DNA of 64,000 bases. It comes from Branchiostoma floridae. Lineage: Eukaryota; Chordata; Leptocardii; Amphioxiformes; Branchiostomatidae. The stretch lies in assembly GCF_000003815.2 (NCBI RefSeq), contig NC_049982.1, positions 5,105,469-5,169,468 of the forward strand, given 5' to 3'. Both the position numbers and the translations under genes were made by a program. The first letter of the stretch is position 1, and each line of letters begins with the position of its first letter. The notes under the pieces are model-generated. The model worked only from the letters and a program-made list of their open reading frames with translations. It had not been told where the DNA came from and ran no database searches. This document shows positions 13,401 through 24,354 of the stretch, in pieces.

Positions 13401-16400
13401 GGCGACGAGTACTTCGTGTACCTGCTGCCCCCGACGCCTGGCTGTCCCGAAGCGTACTGTGCAGGTAAGGCCTGGTGACATTCTCCTCGCAATCGCAAAA
13501 TGATTAGGCATTTTTTCACGTGTCACACAAATTTATTTGTCTTGTCGGTGGTTGATTCTGTTTCTGCCTGCTTGAAAATTCTATGATATCAAAATAGTTC
13601 GATCACCTGCGACAAATGTGACCGCACCGTAAAGCAGCCTTATATGATCTGGCCGGGTAAATACGGTTTATGCCTTATATTTACATGACAGTGTCCAAGA
13701 TGGAAACAGCTCTGTGACAGGATTTAACTCTGATTAACTCTCACTAGCCTCCAGGTACGAGTAATCAATTAACTTGATTATTTGTTGACTGGCCGTAGGA
13801 ATTAACAAAACTTGAAACATGATGTGTAATATTCAATGTTCAACAGCATAAGAAGGGTGTATAGTTTGTACAAACGTATTTCTGAATGTTGACTTTATGT
13901 TACTGTTACATATGATGGGAATAGATAGCATAAACGTACAATCTCAATGGAATGATGGTAAAAGCGTTAACATTTGGCGGCGATATCAGAAGGAAGTCGA
14001 CAACAAGTATGGGTTGAACACAGAAACAACATGACTCTGTCATGAAAATACTTTTGTTTTTCTGCTGTGTAATATATATCCATTTCATTCAGGAACTGAA
14101 GTACCTTGCCCTCCCGGACAGAGCTCGGAAAACTTCGGGTTTACACCTGGGTGCTCAGGTTATTTCAATATTTTTATTGTTTGCTCAGAGTGTTTACTGC
14201 TTATAGAAAGCAGATGTAGAAATTGTATGTAACAAAGGTATGCGATTTCTTTTGTTTTATTCAAGAAAAAATAAATAAGTACATTGGTACAGATACAAAA
14301 AATGTGATTTTTTAACCTGCCAGTTACATCATCAAGGTACCATTTGTGACTGTACCCGCACTCATTTGCAGCAACTTTTCCAACCATTCAAATGAACCCT
14401 CGGCTGAGTAACGGTATCCTGGGTGGCGCTACAGTTGTCATGTTCTGTGACTTCGACCCTCCTCCCTGGAACAACCTGACAGTGGAGGTGTTCTGGACTG
14501 CCGACGGTGATGTCATCGACGAAACTACTCTAGACAACGGAGAGAGTCGGGCAATACTTGACCAGGATCAACTCAGACTTGGAATGGGAAAGAACGTGAG
14601 ATAACGCGCGTAGCTTTCAACATTACTGTGTCATATGTATGTTACAGTTCGATAGCACAAATCTTCACCAAAGTCTCCTAGCGGGGATTGAAACGCTTGT
14701 TTTCGTCATAACGGCTCATGGGATCGATTCCTGGCTTTTGTATTTGTTATCATCTCATAGTGTAATAGCAGTAGGCTAACTCCCCGCAACTAACCTTTCC
14801 GCAAGTAAAAAGCACAGACTACTTCCTCATTTTAAGTTTTACTAGGTAAGTTTCGCCTGAGTGCCAGTCTTTTTAGCTACAGTTCGTACTCTCTCTGCCG
14901 CTTCCGGACCCGAGGGTGACAAAGAGTTCGTACTACAATTAAGAAGGATGGCACCCAGGCTAAGAAAAAAACCAAAGTGACCATCACACGCACACTCTGT
15001 TACTGTTTTCTTAATTGTGTTTTGCATGTATATTTCCATAGATAGCGTGCAAAATCCGCGGGAGGTATAAAGATGGAGGGGCACCCGGCACTCTCGAGGT
15101 CAGCAACGAATTCTTTGCGGGAATGAAGGTCAGTAACTTAGGCAAACTTCTTTATCTTGTACCCAGTGATTTTACGATAGCCGTCAGAACTAGGTAACTG
15201 TCAAAACTTGGTAGCACTTAGAACCGGGTGGCTGTCAGACACCGGTAGGTATCAAAAGCCGTTGGCTACATCACAACCGGCTCCAATATCAAAACCGGTT
15301 ACTTTGTCTATTTTTGTCTTACTGTTGTTTGCTAGTATCCGTGTACTAGAAAGATATAACGTAGATGGATAAAAATCAGATGGCATTAATTAGATACTGT
15401 ACGTACTAAATGGTGCGACAACGTTCTTACGAATTGCTATCACACCCATTCAATTTTTTTCTAGCCCCGGTACCAGCCTTTTCAACCTTACTCCTTTCTC
15501 TCGGTCGCTTTGGCTATGGAAGTGATAGAGAGACTCTGTTGAGCTTTATTTTCCGCCAGACCAAATACAATAAGCACGACGCAGCTGTCAGAAACAGGTA
15601 GCCATCAGAGACCGATAGGTATCAAAAACTGATGGCTATATCAAAAGCGGTTGCTATATCAGAAACCAGTAGCTGTCAGAAAACTGCTTAAGGTTGTAAA
15701 GGAGTTCGGCGTAGCTAATTTCTGTCCCGTAAACGGTCGTTGCCGGCGATGCCAGACAAAATGCATATATGTGGTATTTTTTATGCACGCTAAGTGTATC
15801 AGCACTGCCTGCGCACACTAGACTTTTTTTACTCGAGTTCCAACCGGAGTTGATGGATTTGTCCTTATTTTTTTTAAACATTTATTGCGATACTGTCGTT
15901 TATATGACATTGAACTACTTTATATACTTTTTTGCTTCTTGTCAGCCCCCCAAAGTTATGAAACTCTGGGATATGGTGGGGTATGTGGCGATCGTTCGAA
16001 AAAGCGACGACCGTTTACGAGACGAAAAATTGCTTAATTTGCAACAGAAGCTGCCAATTTATACTAATGGTGGCACCTTCATTCTTCACAATTCTTGCCT
16101 GACAGGTCCTGAAAAAAGTGTTCACTGTTGATGAAGATGGACCAACAAACAACATACAGCTCCAACCAACACTGCCCCTAGTTTGCATTTCCCCAGGTCC
16201 CTACTGCTCTGTTTCGATACCGATAGAATTCGAGGAGGAAAGCCGTCGCGTTTGTCAGGGAGGTGACGTACCCCAGGTGGTAGCAGGCGGTAATTTGATA
16301 ATGGACAGTGATAACACCTGTTCGTTTTCATACGGCGTTGATGACTGGAACGGCATCATAGAGATCCCCGTGATGGCCGTTCGCGACGCCCAGATCGACG

Positions 16401-19400
16401 GTCTGGGGTACATGAGGGTCAAGTTTGGTCCTTTCTCGGCAGGGCAATCGGTCCTGTGGGATGGCTACCAGCTCGAGGATGTGGAAGTAAGTTTTGAAGT
16501 GAACCGTGAAACGCCAAACCAGCTAAACAAGCATAGAGCAAGCTGTCATTAACCAGAAGTAATTTAGTTAATCTCCAGTATATGCTACACTTATTAAGTA
16601 TTTAATATTGTCACTGAGACATTGGTCTAGCGAGTTTGATATACAAAATGTATATGATAGGATAAAATTGTATCCTCAATGAATTAAGTAAATCAATATA
16701 TGTCCATAGATTCTCTCCGTGGACAAAGACTCGATAGGAGATGTGACGTGCACGTCAACAGGCGACCCGCATTACACCACTTTTGATGGCCGGTAAGTAG
16801 AAAAACAACGATGTTGGACACCATGCATCTTCAATGTATCGTTTGGGTATTCTGGTCTATCATGATGTTGCTGTTGCCCTCTGAATATTTAAAATTGTTT
16901 TGCAGATACTAGACCTAGGTCTCGTAATGTTAAAAGACGCAATGTTTGAAAAAAGGGAAATACCTTTTGTGTATTGAGCTTTCTTTCGAACCTCGCACAG
17001 AGATGGACACTAATCTTGTACTTTCACCAGGTACTATCACGTGTATGAAGCGAACACATTCACTTTGTACAAGCACCGAACCCTGCCCATTGAGGTAAGT
17101 TTATGGTCATTATTCAGCGCAGTTAGTACCAGCTTTGCGTTGCTAACGGGGCAGTATATCATCACTTTGTAATAGCCGCCCCATTGTGCCTATATGCCCA
17201 TGTCCAACTACAGTCATGGTTACTACATAAGTGTGGCCATTGAACTATTGAACTAGGGTACTTCTACAGCTACAAGCGTAATCAAGGCTACACATTGTGG
17301 TACCTTCTCGTCATGTTGACCATCTTCGATGGGGGGAAAGATTTCTTCTTTCTTTAATCAGGCCAAAGTCAATGAGCGTGATGATGTCATCCATAAAATG
17401 TACCTGCTGTGGCTTACAGTCCTGCAGATTGTAACCCCGTCGGGTCAGCTTGTAAGGAGGCTTTGTGTTGAAAGCTTTTTTGTGGCATACGGGGGCTTGC
17501 ATTTCGCATACCTCAAGAATTGACCGTAGGTAGGACAGCTGGTAGCTAAACATCATCAAGATGAATCTATGACTATTGATGACTGCTATTGGACCCTATT
17601 GATATGAATGTACAGCTGTACAAGCCTAACGCAGTAAGGACGTTTGTGTTTCAGGTTCAGACTCGGACGAAAATGTGCTTTAGCCGAAATGGCCATGTCG
17701 CATGCAACTGCGGCGTCGCTGTCAGGTCTGGGAATGAGACATTAATTCTCAACAAGTGTGTAGGAGGTATCCTGAGGTACAACTTCCCTTTGGGCACCTG
17801 GACGATGTATGAAGGGTTCCTGGCCTCAAGAATTGATCACTATGGCCCCGTTGGGAACGACATCAGATTCTACAAAGAGAGCAATTCCCGCTTTTATGTA
17901 AGGGTTTTTGCATTGTTATGCTTAGGTGACATTTCCAAACCTGGGCCCGGCTGGGCAGCTTTCGGGAACGAAATAACTGATATAAAAGACACCAAAATGC
18001 ACAAAATGTAAAAAGAAGTAGCCTCTGTTGCAGTCTTTGAACTGGGCTGGTTTTTATTTTAGTGGTGGCGGTGTGTGTTGGGGGGGGGGGGGGTGGCGGG
18101 GGGCGCTGGTTCGCGATTTTCAACGTTGGCTAGGTACTCTTATACGTACATGTATATCGAGAAAAGGGATTAAGGAATTAACTAAGTTACCATTTAGGGA
18201 CAAATTGACTGATACCTTCTGAGTGGAAAAAATAGACTCTCAGACTGTGTTATTGACGACGTCCAGTCTCGTGCATTGCTCCATATGACATAACAGCCTT
18301 TCTAATTATCATACCCACAGGTCTTCCTGCCTACAGGAACACTCATAGACATACACGTGAGGGGAACTGACGCCGAACCGTACATGGACATCACCATCCG
18401 TCCTTCAGCCGATGACAAAGGAAAGACTCTAGGGTTGTGTGGAACATTTGACGGCAACATAGTAAATGACGGCCTTCACAGCGATCTGTCAACAATTTCT
18501 CCCATACCTTATCAGGGCGTAGTGATGACCAGTAGTGCCTTCGTGAATAGCTGGAAGTAAGTGCTGTCTTCATGTATGCATACGTGCTTTTCCCTTTCAT
18601 GGTCACGATATTTGGCAAGATAATCACTATTTTTGTTTGCTGTTACAGAGTTAGATCCCATAACGACATTTTTATGGGCAACGTTCGTCCATTACCGCCT
18701 GCTGATATTGAGCGCCGCTACTGTCCTTGTGTGACAGATGCTGTTCATGGACAGCATATCCAGTGTAAGACAAGCCCTGCCTACGACTGTGTAGCTGAGG
18801 AAATAAAGAGTCGGGGAGGCGTCCAACCGATAGAGAACAACAGCGCGCGCAAGAGACGGGACACCAGCTACAACGACGAAGTCTATGACGACGACATGTT
18901 CGGGTTCGAAGACAACACACCTGCCGGCCCTGTTGTAAGTTATATACGCTCATAACACTTGAAGTAGAACTTCCGTCATTTCACTTTGCATGTGTGGAAG
19001 TCACAATGCACTATGTTCGAATCAATTTTCTGCATTATCATGTCCATATAGCAAAAGAAACATTTTACTGTCATTTCTGATCCACGGTTGGGGAGGGGTC
19101 TATGGCACGACAAACTCAACATTCAATATAGTTTTTAAAAGAACTTTCCTGCTCCTCGTCATCATGTTCTTAGTTCCTAATAACGATACAAAACAATGCA
19201 AGTCATCTTTATCAACCTTTATCAGATTTATCAATCTCCATCAGATTGAGACTTGTCTCAATGAGAGTGTGTAACAATTTAACCCTATTCAGACCGGACT
19301 TTTTTTAGCATTGCTACATGGGGATTTATTTTTATGACGGTTACATCTTATTCATTTTCCTGCTGTTGCTAGTCAAGTTGGTGTGATGGACAAGTGTCAG

Positions 19401-22400
19401 ACCACCGGGTGTTCGAGTGTGCAATATTTGTATCATTTCAGGCGCCACCTTCCTGGCCTGCACCTAATGGGATGACAGAAGCTGAGGCCAGGGCGTACTG
19501 CCAGGACAACCTGGTGAATTCTCCATCTGGGAAACTGTGCACGTCAATCCTTGGAGACTCCATGGACACATCATCAATGGTCGAGTCGTGCGTCGTTGAT
19601 ATCCAGGTGAGATTAAAGTACTACGTGATACTTTATGGTACACATTTCTATTCAATGTCACTGAAATGACGTCAAAATTGCTTGTTGATGTCGTATCCAG
19701 ATGAAAAAAATGCTTGTCATATTTAGAGTTACAGTTGTCATTAATATCATAGTTCTTCATTACGAACGTGATCACATCCGATTACAGTTTGTTAAAAATT
19801 GCTAACAGTGCTATCTTTGCTCTCAGGCTACCTGCGATACTGTGTTTGTGCAGACCGCAATCGCCTCGTTGGAATCACGATGTTCCGACGTCCTGTACAA
19901 AAACCTGACCTATTGGACAAGCGACATCAGCAACGTGACAGGCAACGTAACATCCGAACCGCCCTCATTCTTCTTCGAAACGGTCTCCTGCCCTAATAAC
20001 TGTAGTGGCAGAGGCATATGTGAGAAGGGAGAGTGCGTCTGTCAGAGGGGGTTCGAAGGCCCGTCGTGCTCTATAGAAACAGACGCGCCGCCGAAAGCAT
20101 ACTTCATCCCGAAGGAAGGTCTGTGCGACATCAACACCCGGCCGTGCGAACGGACTCCTGTCATCGGGAAAGATTTCCTGCAATCAGGAAACTTGACGTG
20201 TTCTCTACAGGCAGCACAGGTAAGATAAGAACTAAAAAAAGATACCACATGTGAGTCGTAGTAGTAGATACTGGATAGTATTGTGGGCCCAAGATCTTGG
20301 GGTCGATGTCCAAGACTTATAATTACAGGAAATTACGACAGGAGAATGAGAATTTATTACAGGAGAAAAAAGAAAATTAGACGTGATGGTGATAATAAGC
20401 AAGTTAGCGGTTCTGTTATGGTGTGAGTTATCAGCACTTGATATCTTTATGCTATTTTCCTCAGGTCGACGAAAACGGCGTACATCTTCTTTCCATTGAA
20501 AACATCACCACCACAGCCACGTTTGAAGATTCGTCACGCGTCATCTGCCCCCTTCCGCCGTCTCGCGTCAGAAGAAATACTGCAGCCGGACACAGGACAA
20601 CAGCCGAGGCGACACTCGTCTCCATCAGTAACGACGGTGTGCGCTTCAGTCCCCCGGTCCTGCTCATCACGTATGACGCCGTCTGTCAAGACTGTAACGT
20701 CACCGGGTTCTGTGTTCTCAAGGTGGGTGTGCCGTACGTTTTGAAGTATTATTTCCACTTTTAACTCAGCTACCTATACATGCATTTTTTTAGCCATGAC
20801 TCATGTTGCATTGGAATTACTACTACATGTGCGGCATTGAAGCAACTAATGATAATGACTTCATTTAGCTTAGTTCTAGTTGCTTTTGCGTTTTACACAG
20901 AACAACTCCTGTGAGATAGACGGCACGTGCTATGCCTATGGAGACACTCAGATCGGCAACTGGTGCAGGCAGTGCCTCCCGTCAACCAGCGTGTCAATAT
21001 GGAGCGACCGGCGAAGTACGCAGCTTTGAGTCTTTTTGTAAAAAAAATAGCAAAGACTACGCGTTAGGTCCCTTAGAAATAAGATGTTGATTATATAAGC
21101 GGGAATAAATACTAGACAAACGTAATGTGCCCGGGTAGAATGATTTTCTACTATCACACTTGGACCATAAAAGGTGATTTCAACAACGGCCTGTACGTTG
21201 TAGAACGTCACCGAACGCTGCAGACAGTTGATGCTGTCCTGTCACTCTTTATGATATACAATGGTGACTATAAATCTTAAAACAATATTAGTTTCACTTT
21301 GCATCCATTTTTCACAGACAATGCACCACCTGTCTTTCAACCAACCGGCAACATCATCGCCTTCATCAACCACCAACTGGATTTCATCGTAAAGGCAGAG
21401 GATCCGGAAAACCGGCCCCACCTGAGCTACTCTTTTCCCGGAACACCACCTGACCCAAACATGTCTCTGTCTAGTGATGGCCGACTGAAGTGGACACCTA
21501 GACGACATTCAGACATCATCATCAACGTCGCAGCTGCAGACGAGTGCGGTGCGAGTTCCACAGAGTCACTCACAGTCATGGCCCGCGACTGTCCGTGCCA
21601 AAACGGCGGTTCGTGTCCTCCCTTCGCGCTGGACAGTCCCGATAACATCACCTGCACATGTAACGGTACCGGCTTCACGGGTCAGATGTGTGACGTGGAT
21701 GTGGACGAGTGTTTGAACAGCCCGTGTGACCATGGAGTCTGCAGCAACAACATTGGGAGCTTTCAGTGCGACTGTGAGCAGTACTACACAGGTAGGGCAA
21801 ACCACAGTTTACGTAACGGGCCAGTTACCATTATAGAACGGGCCCATTATCAGAGTTATGCACAAAATAAGGTGTACAATATTTGATCTATACATTATTA
21901 ATGTCACTATATTTTTTTTTTCACAAAAAGAAGTGGACAACTAATACTACTCGTCTCCACAGGTCCTCTGTGTGACCAGGAGACGCCATGTTTCTCCTAC
22001 CGTTGCCCTGACAACGGGACATGCGCAGACATCCCGGGTGCCGTCCAGTGTACCATCTGTCCTGAGGGGTCGTCTGGGGACAGCTCCCCGTGTGTGGTCA
22101 TTGAAAGTAAGCTCTGCCATTATATCATATTTTTGACATATATTGAGATGAACTAGATAAACATGGGCTACTGTATAAAAGCAACATAGTAAAAATGTTC
22201 TGAAAGATCTTAACATCCGTATTTCAAGCGACAAATTATCACAACATCATTATATGTGTTTATCAATTACTCTTTTTGTCTGCATGCCAAGTGTACGGGG
22301 TCAACGTGACTTCTCAAAATGATGAAATATGTATCTTTCTTTAAAGTTCCTTTTGAGCCATGCTCGTCCAACCCCTGCTACCCTGACGTCAGCTGTGACG

Positions 22401-23432
22401 TAGTTGATGACGTGTACACCTGTGGACCCTGTCCTGTCGGGATGACTGGTGATGGAGTCAACTGTGTTGACATAGGCGGTTAGTAGTGATATGCTGTTGA
22501 TGTTGTTCATCCAAAATGTTGATTGTAACATAAAACGATGCTTTGTCGCTGCACATATTCTATTAAGACTATTTAACCTTTTCCCTGCCGCCTTATCCAG
22601 TAACTAATAGAGACTTATTAGCCAAATGGCTACTTCAGCATGCTATATGTTAAAGAGGTTAAATAGCGGCAGGCTTAACCAAGTCTGATTGTTATATCCT
22701 AGATTTAGCACTCTTTAGTGCGAAAATTTGACTTTCACAACTCGAAACCAAGTTCACCTTTCCCCAGACTGTTCGTCCCAGCCGTGCTACCCGGAAGTGA
22801 CGTGTACAGACGTACCAGGTGGACACGAGTGTGGGGACTGCCCACATGGCATGACGGGAGACGGGAAGATCTGCACCCAACAGACTGGAGGTATTATTGC
22901 TGATATCTCCCAGTCTCCGTGCAGATATACCAGTGGCAAGACAGTGTCCATCGACCAAAAGAGTAATCCATTGGCCCCTGAAGGTGAATGGATACTGTTT
23001 CGGCCCATGGATACTGTCTTACCAACGGCAGGTCTGCTTGGAGATTAGGTATCTTCCTGGGAAAGTGACAAAGATTTCATGGATGAAGCATGCAAAACCT
23101 GAGTGTTGAGTTTTTAAAAACCCTAAAGATATCTACTTCGTTTTGCGGTGTCTGATATTATTGTTCTGGTCTTTGAATACATTTGCTATATTCTCCCATT
23201 GTTGTACTCTCTCATAGTCACAGACCAACAAGGATCCAGCTGGTACGAGCAGCCCGTAAACATCGCGCTGCTGTCTGTGGGAGCAGTCACCATCGCTGCA
23301 GCTCTGATAGGGGTCGCTGTGTGGCGTGCCAAAGTGGGCTCCAGGGGCAAGTACAAGATGGGAGATCTGCCTCTCATGCCAATGGGAGAGAGGAAGAAGA
23401 GAGACGCCCTCGAGGATCACAAAGCTTACTAG
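4422..23432 (+). CDS. VWD and EGF domain-containing membrane protein, copy B (complete)
   Basis: I read 21 exons: 4422-4458, 12617-12835, 13291-13464, 14093-14158, 14372-14595, 15042-15128, 16106-16486, 16710-16792, 17031-17094, 17655-17897, 18321-18556, 18649-18934, 19442-19606, 19827-20219, 20465-20722, 20901-21015, 21318-21791, 21963-22106, 22347-22478, 22768-22890, 23218-23432. They total 4119 nt (1372 codons) in phase. Module order: signal peptide [11 protein letters not shown]; a D8C-like cysteine region with GDPC, about residues 14-143; a middle region; a VWD module, about 400-605 ([14 protein letters not shown], later GLCGTFDGN); a furin-type RKRR at 672-675; an EGF in exon 14; a cadherin-like stretch plus EGFs in exons 17-20; a TM helix, about 1317-1337; a 35-residue basic tail. 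The architecture resembles vertebrate VWDE but adds a TM segment. The first exon rests on a short but phase-correct signal peptide and is the least certain. It probably acts as a type I surface or shed extracellular protein; the ligand is unknown. Confidence 0.88.
4459..7164. other. Left part of copy B intron 1
   Basis: I see no gene here. The stretch is AT-rich apart from a GCTCGCTCGCGGC-type simple run near 6387-6435 and a short tandem duplication at 6891-7001. All reading frames are short and lack recognisable domains. Confidence 0.55.
6891..7001. repeat. 55-bp tandem duplication
   Basis: CTGTATCTATATAGCC recurs at 6891 and 6946. The sequence after each copy is also alike, including ACACACCAGCTTC in both. 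There are two imperfect units, in intron 1 of copy B. Confidence 0.6.
7165..9900 (-). mobile_element. Decayed non-LTR retrotransposon (CR1/L2-like LINE), 5'-truncated
   Basis: The minus strand encodes the end of an endonuclease domain (9594-9893, with [12 protein letters not shown] and [12 protein letters not shown]), then a reverse transcriptase (7887-9572, with [32 protein letters not shown] and a FVDDL catalytic box), then a C-terminal region (7372-7986). The frame is broken by an in-frame TAA at 9594-9596. A one-base loss in a run of T (7990-7994 on the plus strand) breaks it again. The 3' end near 7165-7190 carries an ATT-type simple repeat, as in CR1/L2-group elements. It sits in intron 1 of copy B, opposite to transcription. 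It is inactive as read. Clade placement within the Jockey/CR1 group is by motif only. Confidence 0.85.
9901..10430 (-). mobile_element. C-terminal fragment of a second, different LINE reverse transcriptase
   Basis: The frame at 9927-10400 encodes the thumb and C-terminal region typical of CR1-like reverse transcriptases: [19 protein letters not shown], then [20 protein letters not shown] and VQNQAARF. It duplicates the function of the C-terminal part of the neighbouring LINE (7372-7986) but its sequence is clearly different, so it belongs to another family. Its catalytic box is absent. The two fragments lie side by side in the same orientation, as if the element at 7165-9900 landed in or next to this older copy. 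Confidence 0.75.
10431..12616. other. Right part of copy B intron 1: repeat-derived DNA
   Basis: I see no gene. The AT-rich stretch at about 10560-11300 has TTTACATAATCTATGAG-like phrases that also occur in the repeat at 52301-53310. A run of about 16 C occurs near 11117-11132. Bases 11859-12260 resemble, in part, segments at 32560-32720 (inverted) and 36661-36735, so they belong to a dispersed element with a GGGGTGGG(T)ACCG end. Confidence 0.5.
15186..15690. repeat. Degenerate minisatellite in copy B intron 6
   Basis: Units like GGTAGCTGTCAGAAACC and GGTATCAAAA(G/A)CC recur many times at 15186-15310 and again at 15590-15690, with about 280 bp of other sequence between the blocks. Unit spacing is roughly 20-24 bp and copies are poorly conserved. 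Confidence 0.55.
17938..18010. repeat. Half copy of the inverted-repeat element found at 51359-51541
   Basis: This stretch (GGGCCCGGCTGGGCAG, then GGGAACGAAATA and GATATAAAAGACA) closely matches the reverse complement of the right half of the element at 51359-51541. It lies in intron 10 of copy B. A run of about 15 G follows near 18079-18093. Confidence 0.6.
22912..23047. repeat. Short TIR element in copy B intron 20
   Basis: The ends are imperfect inverted repeats: TCTCCGTGCAGATATACCAG at the left and the complement of CTTGGAGATTA-type sequence at the right. Inside each end, AAGACAGT(G/A)TCCAT is also inverted. The end motif ATCTCCAAGCAGA recurs elsewhere in the window, so this is one member of a dispersed MITE-like family. 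It starts only about 20 bp after the exon 20 donor. Confidence 0.6.
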
Positions 23433-24009
23433 GGGAACCCTGACCACGATGATACAAGTGCATAGCGTAGCATTGAAGTATGTCATAAGTTACATGTATA
23501 ATCCCTTTAACCTCTTCCTCATTGGCAGTCCAACCCCAGGAGACCATCTTTGCCCTATAAAAAGGCACTGAAGTTGAAATTACGGATTAAAATTGAAATC
23601 TTCTCACCATTCTACAAAAGTTAATACCTGCTGATATGTTGATTCATCTTGACATGTGCAGAACCAAGATCTCTCAGAAAGGAGTATACAAAACAGAAAT
23701 TTCTTCTTGGCTGGAAAACCAATCCAGAGACTCAATCAAAACAAAGAGGTTGAACCTCTTTGATCAAAATAACACTCCAATCCAGCACATCCATTTGTAC
23801 ATGCATTGCATGTTAGAAGTTTAATTCCTCTTTAACAAAACTATCGAGAGTCTTTGGACTTGAAAGGTGTGTGCAATGTGAGAACACGATGTACAAGGAT
23901 ATTCAATGACGCTTTCACGTCACCGACCAGCTTGCACGGCAATTACAAAACTTTGTCTAGTTGATACCTCAATTCGCTTTTAGATGTAAAGTATTGAAAT
24001 GTTGTGTGA

Positions 24010-24015
24010 AATAAA
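24010..24015 (+). terminator. Candidate polyadenylation signal for copy B
   Basis: AATAAA lies about 580 bp beyond the copy B stop codon. A TTTATT (minus-strand AATAAA) at 24151-24156 could serve the convergent EXD2 gene, which puts the two 3' ends within about 150 bp of each other. Confidence 0.45.
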
Positions 24016-24150
24016 GGTTACAATACGAGGCAGACATATTCTGTACACTTGTAGTTTTCTGTTACTGGTATTTCATAGCACAATTCGTTGACCTGACTGA
24101 TACTCAGGAGACGATACTAACAGCAGTATTTCTTTCTTTTCTCTCTTCAT

Positions 24151-24156
24151 TTTATT
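24151..24156 (-). terminator. Candidate polyadenylation signal for EXD2
   Basis: This is AATAAA read on the minus strand, about 200 bp beyond the EXD2 stop at 24355. Use is inferred from position. Confidence 0.4.
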
Positions 24157-24354
24157 ACAACATCACATGTTTTTACAATTGATTGAACGTTGGAAGCATC
24201 ATTAAGGCTTGTCCTCTGATACGGGCTTCTAAATTGATACCGTTTACTTCATGTATGTCCATATGCAGACATTGCGTGGTCTGGAAGCTTAAGAGCAAAA
24301 ATCACGTTTTAGTTTCTTGAGTGGCTCCCCGTTCACTAGGGAATCTGTGATAAA

